Positions 16,281 to 24,310 of a stretch of 27,567 nt of DNA are shown here, in pieces; positions within the stretch are counted from its first letter, which is position 1, and every line of letters begins with the position of its first letter. The DNA is taken from positions 74,582 through 102,148 of the forward strand of contig NPFB01000084.1 of assembly GCA_014084085.1 (NCBI GenBank), written 5' to 3'. The DNA is from Hondaea fermentalgiana (lineage: Eukaryota; Sar; Bigyra; Thraustochytrida; Thraustochytriidae). Under the pieces are notes generated by a model. The model did not search any database. It saw only the letters and a list, made by a program, of their open reading frames with translations, and was not told the origin of the DNA. The translations under genes were made by a program, and so were the position numbers.

Positions 16281-16562
16281 ATGCACATTTTCTTCATGTA
16301 CCTAAACTTCATATGTGGCGCGGGTCTCGTTGAATTCGCGATTCGCCAGATGCTGCTGTGTGTGAACCCGTGCAACGTTGCTGATGGAGCATTTCAAATG
16401 TTCATTCTCACAAACGCACTTTGTGGCGTCCTTATACCTTTACACATTTGGGCTGCTGCACAGACCTGCGTTCGGTGCCCCGAGTTAAGCCAGCAAGATT
16501 TTCAACGCCAAAGCTGCAATGTGCACGTATCATGGTCTTTTCCCGAAGCGATGAGCAGTTAG
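16281..16562 (+). CDS. Possible small hydrophobic Cys-rich protein (hypothetical)
   Basis: A 93-residue ORF from an ATG with A at -3. It has two hydrophobic stretches (about residues 3-21 and 40-61) and seven Cys. I recognise no family. It lies in the AT-rich core of a 1.9-kb intergenic region, where chance ORFs are shorter than in GC-rich DNA, which gives it slight credit. It could equally be an exon of a gene I cannot assemble, or noise. Confidence 0.2.
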   Translation: MHIFFMYLNFICGAGLVEFAIRQMLLCVNPCNVADGAFQMFILTNALCGVLIPLHIWAAAQTCVRCPELSQQDFQRQSCNVHVSWSFPEAMSS

Positions 16563-17114
16563 CACTTGGAAGTCAAGACTCAAGGGAATGATATAAAAAG
16601 GGCAGAAGACGGACGCCAGGAACGAAATCGGAAGAAGGACCTTCAACTTGTCTGGTCTAGAACGCTTGCAGCCTGTCAGAAACAAGAGATGAGCACAACT
16701 TGAAGACTCTTCCGCACGAGTAGTGGCTGCTGAATCTCCTGCGCAGCTTTTAATCACAAACCCAAATCTGTCCACAAGAGTATGACCGCAACGAAATCTG
16801 CCACAAGAGGTGTGGTTGTCTCGAAACGAGGTCGAACCTTCTTTGTCCATGAACAACTAGGCCTGCTTTCTGCTTTCCGATAATACCAAAAAGGAAGACA
16901 ATGCATTTTGCCTGTATGCTGTCTCTCTTGCGTCTTGGCGCTCGAGCATCATCGTGCCTGCGTTTCGTGTTGCTTGCCGCCTCAACTCCAATCTTCTTCA
17001 CACAGCTTTCTTCCCTTCTGCTTCGACGCAGACAGAACTCCAGGCCTCCAAGACCTCTTCGTGGACGCGCCCTGCCGCCGGTCCCCCTCCAGAGGCGGTG
17101 CTTCGCCTCGCCGT

Positions 17115-17165
17115 CGAGTCGAGCCGAGCCGAGTCGAGTCGACGAGCAGAGCAGAGCAGAGCACA
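17115..17165. repeat. GAGCC/GAGTC and GCAGA pentamer arrays
   Basis: Runs of GAGCC and GAGTC pentamers pass directly into four copies of GCAGA. Similar GAGCAGA and GAGCCGA repeats occur near 195-235, upstream of the histidine kinase. Confidence 0.75.
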
Positions 17166-17231
17166 CAGCAGAACAGAGCACCGCGAGTAGGGAACGACGA
17201 TGGAAAATCCTGGCAAGTGCGCTATGGCCGG

Positions 17232-17267
17232 ATAGCCCACTCGCAGGCGGCGGCGCAAGTGGGCTAT
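17232..17267. repeat. Inverted repeat, 10-bp perfect stem with 16-base loop
   Basis: ATAGCCCACT (17232-17241) pairs perfectly with AGTGGGCTAT (17258-17267) around a GGC-rich loop. It lies about 220 bases upstream of the polyQ/HTH gene start, in its leader or promoter. It could act as an RNA hairpin in the 5' UTR or as a paired DNA-binding site. Confidence 0.7.
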
Positions 17268-17324
17268 AGCGGCGGCGCTCACTGACAGCGGTGCTTGCCT
17301 GCTTGCGTCTTATTAGAAGCGCAG

Positions 17325-17365
17325 GAAAGCAAGAAAGCAAGAAAGCAAGAAAGCAAGAAAGCAAA
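17325..17365. repeat. AAAGCAAG octamer tandem repeat
   Basis: About five tandem copies of AAAGCAAG, about 120 bases upstream of the polyQ/HTH gene start. Confidence 0.85.
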
Positions 17366-17485
17366 CCCGATCGATCGAGCATCCTCGACGCGGCGGCCTC
17401 GGCGCGGCGGGCGTGCGCGCGCAGGAGCGGCGGGCGGGGCGCGCGCGGAGAGAAGGCCCTTGCGCGGCGACTCGCGGGCGGCGCG

Positions 17486-17665
17486 ATGCGGGGCCAGCGC
17501 AAAGCCGGGGCCGGCGCGCGGCGCGGCGAGGATGTCGCCATGGCCAATCCCGAGGAGGTGCTCATGCAGCTGCGGAACCCCGGCGCCTCCGCGCACACGA
17601 AGCGGCGAGAGGCGGCGGCGGCGGCGGCGGAGGAAGAAGACGCGCATCATCTCCAGCAGCAACAC

Positions 17666-17702
<37 letters not shown>

Positions 17703-19708
17703 CGCCGCAAAAGCAAAAGCAAAGGCAGACGCAAAAGCAGAGACAGAAACAGCCCAAGCAAAAGGTGGCCCGGGAGACAGAACGCCCTGAGGTCGACGTA
17801 GGGCTCGGGCTAGAGGACACGCGGCCGGCAAAAAAGTCCGCGACGCAGCGCGGCGCAAAGGGTAGCAAAATCGCCAAGGCAGCAGCCGGAGAGCAAGGGG
17901 GAGAAGATGGTCATCATGGAGGTGCCCAGCTTTTGGTCGAGACAGCCATGCTCCTCGCAGAGGCGAAACAAAACGCCACAGCCGAGGCCGACATGGCGCT
18001 CGTCAGCCTTGTGGAATCGAATGCCTGGACACGGCACATGCTCATCAAAGACATTAAATCTCTCGACGAATCCATCGAAGACGTCCGCAAGGAACTCGTT
18101 GCGGCGCGTCGCAGCCTCACGGACACGCGCAACGACTCGAATCAATGGGCTGAAGGAGAACAGGAACACAGCATGGTCATGAACCGTCTCGTAGACAACA
18201 CTGTCGATGTAATCTCGCGCTTGGCCCGCCTGCGTGAAGATCGGGACGAGAAAGCAAAGGCGTTGGCTAGTACTGAGCGTGAACTTTCGAAAGCACGCGG
18301 CGACAGCGATTTTGGTTCGCAAGGGCTTCAGCCTTCTGTAACATGGCCTTCATTCCAGTCTCCGCGTCTTCCGGCCAACGCATCGGGTAAAAAGCGCAAA
18401 CGCAATGAGACCTTCAACTGTCCGGGCCTTGAGTTGCTTGCGAACCGCATCGAGCGATGCCTTATTTACGACAAAGAACGACACCTCGCCTATGCCGAGA
18501 CCGTGGCTCTCTTGCATGCCATCAGAGGAGAAAATGTGCGCCCGCAGGGCCTGGTAGAGGACTATCGACCACCAACGAACAGGTTTGATATCGGGGGTGT
18601 CCGCTTTGTGGTCAACGGACGAATCATATCCATTTATGATGGCAAAAGACAACAGCGGGTGGACGTTGACAACCTGGTAAGAGTCCTCTCTCCCAAGGCT
18701 CACAAACCGGACTGTGTGTATTGCGCGGCCATCTTTCACACGCATGCACGAGACCTCGAAAACGTTTTTCGAGCTCGCAAAGAACCTGCGTTGCTCGGGA
18801 TATCCTACGATGGCGACGAGGATGAGGAGGTCGAGAGATCAGCAGAACAAATGAGTACAGTATCACCAATTGCAAGATTGGCAGAAGGGGATGCTGGGGC
18901 GCTCTCTCCACCAGGAGCCGGACCCCCCACGTCTGCAAGTCCAGGCTCGACTGGTGTCGCCTCAAAGAGTGGCACCAAGAAGAAGGGCGCAGGAAGTCGC
19001 GCAACGACCAGCTTCACGAACGGAGCGGGCAGTATCGGCAGTGTCAATGCAAATATTCTTCTCGAGGCCAACACAAAAGCTGGTGGGGCTGGCCAAGGAA
19101 TCGACAAAAATCGAAATTCGGCCTTGGGGACCTCGCAGCCACAACAGATGCACCACATCTCGTCCTCATCGCCTTTGGCTCGCAATAACAGCCAGGGCAG
19201 CGGCTCACCCCTTGCAGGACTCGGTGGGCCTATGGTTTTCACAACAACGCCAACCGCAGGTGGTATGAAGGCTCCAAAGGCTGGTGCGCCCAAAAAGGGT
19301 GCTGGCGTGGCTGCGGAGGATGAGGAGGAAGAAGACGAGGATGGAAACACAAGCAAGACTCCTCGTCGCAGAGGCGCAAGGCTCGGAAGCCGCGCGAGGA
19401 CCTATGACCCAGAGTTTAAAGCCATGGTCTTGGACATGTACGATCAATTGGGCGAGAACAAAAGCATGACACACCTTGCTCGTCAGCTTAACATTCCACG
19501 CCCAAACATCTCGAAATGGGTCAAACATGCAGACAAGATCCGAGAATTGGTGCGTTTCCGTAAGGGTACACGGGAAGCCATCAAAATTGCGCTTGATTCG
19601 AATCCTGGTGGGGATGATGCCAATGGCGCCGGGGGAACCTCGACAGGTACCATGAAGAAGGCATCCGCAAGTCAAAGGTCGGCATCGTCTTCTGGTCCAA
19701 AACCATAA
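17486..19708 (+). CDS. PolyQ nuclear protein with C-terminal transposase/CENP-B-like helix-turn-helix
   Basis: A 740-residue protein. The N terminus is low-complexity with an 11-residue Gln run (CAG repeat) and Lys/Gln-rich sequence. Residues about 150-285 are helical and probably coiled coil. A basic patch KKRKRNE (about 302-308) is a likely nuclear localisation signal. Residues about 310-440 form a globular region I do not recognise, with a CVYC pair. A Ser/Gly/Thr-rich linker and an acidic run lead to a C-terminal homeodomain-like HTH (about 638-700) with YDPEFKAMVLDMY, then HLARQLNIPRPNISKWVKHA. That pattern is typical of the DNA-binding domain of transposases and CENP-B/Psq-type proteins. 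No catalytic DDE domain is visible, so it is more likely a host regulator than a transposase. The ATG at 17540 has a better context (GCCATGG) and would give 722 residues. Confidence 0.75.
17669..17701 (+). repeat. CAG repeat encoding poly-Gln
   Basis: Ten CAG codons followed by CAA inside the HTH gene, giving eleven Gln. It sits in a longer Gln/His-rich stretch. Confidence 0.95.
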
Positions 19709-20129
19709 CACGTCAAGGCCACGCATGGACTACGTCCTAGACTGAGTCTAAATATTAAAGTCTTTCTTTTCTATTTTCTTTTTGTATTGGTGCTCGCTTT
19801 CAGCGTTGACGAGACCAATCGCCGTCGTTTCAAGGCAAAGAATGCACGCTGTAAAAAAGATCAAGTACGCTTGCTCGTCACAACGGAATACGAATCAGAC
19901 AGAGATTTAGCGCAGCAAATCAGTCGGAAAAGAAGTTACCGCTCGGAAATAAAAGAATGAAAAGGAAACTCCGCTCGAAGGAAAGTGAAATATAGGCACC
20001 GAATATCTTCAAATAGACCATTGAGTAATGTAAAGAAGATGAAAAGCAGGAGAACATTCTTCGTGAATTGTTTCTTTTTTTTTTGACGTTGTACGCGCCG
20101 CTACAACCTGCATCTTTGCAGAAAGGTAG
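19709..20129. other. Convergent intergenic region (HTH gene / PDE 3' ends)
   Basis: AT-rich, with AATATTAAAG at about 19750 followed by a T-rich stretch (to about 19787) that may serve as the end signal of the HTH gene. No ORF or RNA gene is convincing. Confidence 0.6.
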
Positions 20130-23100
20130 CTAAGCCGACTTCTCTTCGCAAGAGACGTCCTCGTAGCTTTTTCGATTCGCCGCCAAATTGGTGAGCAAGC
20201 TGTCGTCAATTTCGGGAAAGTAGGTGGTCATCACACGCCACGTAGGCTCAACGACGTAATCAATAAATCCAATTTGTACCTTGGCCTCAATTTCCGGGTT
20301 GTCGAGATTTTGCATGTGCGGGGTGAGAGGAAGGTGCAGTGTTGCTTCGTCTTCGGCTTGAGCACGAAATTCTTGGAGAACTAGATCGGCCCAACGGCGC
20401 GCGAGATGAGGTGGTGCCGTTTGTGCGCCAATATCGCAAGCGTGCAGCAGGAAGATAGCGAGCGTCTGGCGATACGAAGCACTTTCGCGGAGTGAGCTGA
20501 CCGGTCTTTGGTCCTCAACAATGGCGCTCATGTCCGTGAGAACTCGGGCATGAAACTTCATGTCGGTAGAAAGAATCTGTTCAATGATGAGACGGCGCAT
20601 ATCGCGAAATTTGAGTTTGGACACATTGCAAAGCAGATCAGTGCCATCGGTCAAAAGAACTTCGAAAGCGACGGCGGAATGGTAGTTCTCGAGAACCGAG
20701 GCGTCATTGTACTGAACAGCCAATTTAGACATGGAGCGACATTCAAAGTCATTTGTGCGTCCAGTATGACCCACATCGTGGCAAATCGCAGAGACCATGA
20801 GCGTGAGGATATCGTGGTAGTGCAGACCGTCTGCGGCACTCGAGCGAAGCATGAGCGCATAGGCCTGCTGGAAAACGTGTGCAGCGTGGCGCCAGTTGTG
20901 GTACGGGTTGTCGAGGTAGCGCTTGCGGATGGCTTCGACAAAGGCATGTAGCTTTCCATCCTCAATGTTAAACTTTTGGCACAGGCCAAGACAGTAAATG
21001 GCGGAGGCGACATCTTCGACAAGCTCCTGTTCTGACCGCGAAAAAATATCAAAGTGCCAGCGACCAAAGTTTTCTGCACTGCGTTCGTTGAAGATCTCAA
21101 CGTGTCGTTCCACAAGAGCAAGAAAGCAGGTGTTGGAAGGAAAGGGTTTCGACACGAGGTAGTCCCTAAAATTCTCGTCAATGATGCTTTGCAGCACGCC
21201 GTCGCTGTTTCCCACGGACCAACGCCGTGAGCGCCTTCCGTCGCTCCTGCGCTTCTCCTTGACGACGCGCATAAATTTGCCAATCGCCTTGAAGGCAGTC
21301 CGGTATTGCTCGGCTTCTTTGGTAAGAAGCGAGGTGTACTCTCCTTCTTCTGTTTCTGTCGTTTGGTCCTGAAGCAGCGAGCGCAGCACGCTTGATGACT
21401 CGCTACTCGCAATGGCCTTGTCGTACTGAAAGTTCACCGCTCGCGAATTCATGGCTTGTGTGATGCGCGCACAGACAAGGTCGCAAACCTTGAGGTCGAA
21501 GTTGGTAAAGTAAGTCACCTTCGTAGAGCGTGCGGTTTCGGCATGAAAGTCATGCCGTTTGTTCCCTGGGCAACTTTTATCATCACACGTGAGGCCTTGC
21601 ATGCACTTTACGCATTCACGCTTGGGCTTTGTTGAATCCTGCGATGGAGCTTCCGGGATGGCTGTTTGCGCGACGTTGGCGCTTGTTTCCGCGGATCGCG
21701 CACGGTGTACGCGAAGACCCGTGTGACTTCGGTTAAGGCGAAGGCGTTGCGAAATGCTCGGCGATCTCTTCTGCATCCTCATTTCGAATTCTTCCGGAAG
21801 TGCGGGGAGGCGGCGCTGCTCCTTGGTGGTGGCAAGCTTATTGACGAGCTGGAGAACGCCAAAGATCTTGTTCTTTGACATGACAGGCACGGTAAGCACG
21901 GACCGCATAGGCGAGCCTTGGGACGGGTCCCATGAGGGCTGAAAGCGGGCGTCACGGTACACATCCCGAAGGTTTAGGGGCTTCTCGTGTTCAGCTACCC
22001 ATCCAGCGATACCTTCGCTGTAAGACTCGAGGCGACCTCGCTTGTCTGGCTCCGAGGAATAAATACAAAATAAGTCACGACGTGCGTGGTCGCAGAGATG
22101 CAAGGTGACTCGCTCTGCGTCCGAGACAGTTTGCAAGAGCTGGAGAACATCCTCAATGAGTGTCTTGGAGTCTCGCTGGCTACAGACAGCGTGAGCAACT
22201 TGGGAGAATCGCTCCATTTGGACTTTGTTGGCGGCCATCTTTTGCTCATGCCTCAAAAGCTTGGAGATGTAGCGGATGTGTTTACCAATACGAGTGGCCA
22301 TGACCTCGTCAGAGCGCGAGAAACCACTCGGGCTCAATTCCGAGCCAGGACCATACTTGAGCCGGTTAATGAATTGCACAACAGTGTGAGATCGGCGCTG
22401 TGGCTGGTTGGTCTCAATGGGAATCGAAATGATCGATCTGACTCCACGTTCTAGTTGGTCAGTGAAATATGGCTGTGGTCGTCCCATGTCATTGAGGAGG
22501 TGAGCTTTGCCGATAAAGACAGAGTGCTTGGCGAGGCAGGAATCAAAGACGAGTTTGTGGGTGAGGAGGTCCCAGACAGAGTCAAGCTCCTCGTCGATTT
22601 GTAGCACGCGAATACGCTGGACAGGAAGCGCATCTTTGGCCTGGCGCAGCGTCGCACTCAGGTCAATGGAGAACCCCTGATAGCTGTCATTTCTTCCAAG
22701 TCCGTTTCGCGGACGATCAAGGTTTTCGGAACCCGTTCTATCCACAAGACTAGTGTTGGGAAGAAGTTTGAGAGAGGAATTTCTGTGCCCTCCAAGCTTG
22801 TGGCTTTTGGTGTGGGGCCCGGAGCCGCTGCCCTGAGATCCCATGCTGGGTCCGGCGTCCGACATGAGGGCCACGAGCTTCTCTAGCATAAAGCATTCAT
22901 TGTCGAGCTTCAATATAACCTCTTCCTTTTCACATTCGCTTGCGCCTCGAACCAAGGTGCGCAGGATGCTTTCGTTGGTGAGTAGCTGGCTGCGCAGCCA
23001 TCGCATGTGTTGCAAGACGGATACACCGCTATCGTCGTCCCCTTCTGCGACAAGAACGTCCGCGGTAAGTTTTTGTGTCACGACACGACGTGGTGAAGGC

Positions 23101-23411
23101 ACTTCGGCATCGTGACGGTGCGCGAGGGGGCGCATGCCTAGCAAAAGTGAGTTTTCGTGCTTGGACACTTCGCTCTCGGGTACACTCGAGTAGCTTAGCC
23201 TTCGCTCGGTCTGGCGACTGGATTCTGCAAAGGCTGAGTCTCTGGCAGAGTTTGAATGACGCATGACAGGTTCTTCTTTGTAGGAAGGCGAAATCGATTG
23301 TTCGATTTCAACCTTTTGCTTGTGTCGAGTTGCTGCAGAAAGCAGAAGGTCGCCGCCGCTTCTTGACCTCGTGCTCATGTTCTTCATGTCCCACATCTTG
23401 TTGTGCTCCAT
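20130..23411 (-). CDS. Cyclic nucleotide phosphodiesterase with two GAF domains
   Basis: A 1093-residue class I PDE. The catalytic domain (about 770-1070) has the metal-binding signatures YHNWRHA (His838, His842), HDVGHTGRTNDF (His878, Asp879, His882), LENYHSAVAF (His911), STDMKFH, and Asp993 in HACDIGAQ. Gln1046 in VQIGFIDYV is the purine-contacting glutamine, so it should hydrolyse cAMP and/or cGMP. Upstream are a diverged GAF-like unit (about 265-390) and a clear GAF (about 400-660; EGIAGWVAEHEKPLNLRDVYRDARF, then VPVMSKNKIFGVLQLVNK). The second GAF is split by an insert of about 105 residues (526-630) with a Cys cluster (600, 603, 609, 614). The N-terminal 260 residues are polar and Ser-rich. 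Allosteric cyclic-nucleotide control via GAF is inferred. One family residue differs: LENHH reads LENYH. The start ATG has G at -3 and +4. Confidence 0.92.
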   Translation of the reverse strand: MEHNKMWDMKNMSTRSRSGGDLLLSAATRHKQKVEIEQSISPSYKEEPVMRHSNSARDSAFAESSRQTERRLSYSSVPESEVSKHENSLLLGMRPLAHRHDAEVPSPRRVVTQKLTADVLVAEGDDDSGVSVLQHMRWLRSQLLTNESILRTLVRGASECEKEEVILKLDNECFMLEKLVALMSDAGPSMGSQGSGSGPHTKSHKLGGHRNSSLKLLPNTSLVDRTGSENLDRPRNGLGRNDSYQGFSIDLSATLRQAKDALPVQRIRVLQIDEELDSVWDLLTHKLVFDSCLAKHSVFIGKAHLLNDMGRPQPYFTDQLERGVRSIISIPIETNQPQRRSHTVVQFINRLKYGPGSELSPSGFSRSDEVMATRIGKHIRYISKLLRHEQKMAANKVQMERFSQVAHAVCSQRDSKTLIEDVLQLLQTVSDAERVTLHLCDHARRDLFCIYSSEPDKRGRLESYSEGIAGWVAEHEKPLNLRDVYRDARFQPSWDPSQGSPMRSVLTVPVMSKNKIFGVLQLVNKLATTKEQRRLPALPEEFEMRMQKRSPSISQRLRLNRSHTGLRVHRARSAETSANVAQTAIPEAPSQDSTKPKRECVKCMQGLTCDDKSCPGNKRHDFHAETARSTKVTYFTNFDLKVCDLVCARITQAMNSRAVNFQYDKAIASSESSSVLRSLLQDQTTETEEGEYTSLLTKEAEQYRTAFKAIGKFMRVVKEKRRSDGRRSRRWSVGNSDGVLQSIIDENFRDYLVSKPFPSNTCFLALVERHVEIFNERSAENFGRWHFDIFSRSEQELVEDVASAIYCLGLCQKFNIEDGKLHAFVEAIRKRYLDNPYHNWRHAAHVFQQAYALMLRSSAADGLHYHDILTLMVSAICHDVGHTGRTNDFECRSMSKLAVQYNDASVLENYHSAVAFEVLLTDGTDLLCNVSKLKFRDMRRLIIEQILSTDMKFHARVLTDMSAIVEDQRPVSSLRESASYRQTLAIFLLHACDIGAQTAPPHLARRWADLVLQEFRAQAEDEATLHLPLTPHMQNLDNPEIEAKVQIGFIDYVVEPTWRVMTTYFPEIDDSLLTNLAANRKSYEDVSCEEKSA

Positions 23412-24310
23412 CGCTCCTTTCTTGTTGTGTTTCGAAGAAATCTAGGCCTCGTGTGCCGTACGTGCCGACGCTCGAGGCAGGCTTCGTGCGTCAATACAAT
23501 GAACTCAATGCGCTAAGTGTCTCAAGGCCGTTCGAGCGTCACCAGCTGAGAACCTTGCACGTGTATATGAGCGAGCGGCACGTATTATGCGCAAGGAGCA
23601 CGCTCGATGCTCGTTGGCTGCGTCGCGCGCGCGCCCTCCAAGTAGGGTTTCTTTGTTTAGCTCATGCTGCCTGCCTGATGATCGGTTGTTTTTACAAAAA
23701 GAGGTGTTCATCGGTACAGGAAAAAAAAGGGAAACCATTTGCTTTCATTTTCCCTTTTTCTCCCTTTTTGTCTTTTTTTTTTTAATGGCCCGGAAACTTG
23801 GAAATCGTAAACGTACACTCGAGTGCCCAGCCGAAGATGTGTGCGCCAGGCAGGCAAGATCTCCCTGCCTTGCTGTGCTGAGATGATGCAGTTTGAAGCA
23901 GGAATTTACGAAGACAAAGGCTAGGACATGCTTTGTTGACAGTGGCGACGCTGCCACTGCCACTGTGCCTCTGCAGTGGAAACTTGAACTGACTACAGTC
24001 GCAAAAACGTAACGGCTATATCTGTAGACATGAAGGATTTATCTGCTTACAAGTGCAGAAATGATCGTCTACGCCGCCTTTGCAAGTCATGCCGTGACGG
24101 AGATTGGCCGCATTTGATCACAGTGGACACCGCACTGACAATGATTGTGAACTGAGTTGTTAGCACACATACACCTAGTACGCTCGCGATCGGGGAGAAA
24201 AATTGAGCTCAAAACCATGCTTGCTACAAGTAATGGTTTGAAAAAAACAACCAACGGATCCCTCGGTTGACTGGTAGAGAGAAGTGAAAAGAAGAAGAAA
24301 GAAAGATGTC
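23412..24310. other. Intergenic region upstream of the PDE gene
   Basis: Contains the PDE promoter and the 3' end of the cysteine dioxygenase gene. It mixes GC-rich and AT-rich blocks, with T-rich runs at 23741-23783 and a CACTGCCACTG repeat near 23950-23965. No protein-like ORF and no RNA gene is apparent. Confidence 0.6.

Larger units (their letters stand above)
15551..17485. other. Long divergent intergenic region with an AT-rich core
   Basis: The flanking genes diverge from here. The outer parts are very GC-rich (about 15551-15950 and 17040-17485). The core (about 15960-16900) is AT-richer, with several A-runs, and has different base composition from the rest of the window. One small ORF (16281-16562) could be a gene. 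A strong 10-bp inverted repeat lies at 17232-17267, and tandem repeats lie at 17115-17165 and 17325-17365. Confidence 0.55.

Noticed and set aside
17291..17485. GTG-initiated N-terminal extension of the polyQ/HTH protein
   Set aside because: The region is made of Lys/Glu/Gln repeats from the AAAGCAAG array and GC-rich leader; the first ATG is at 17486.
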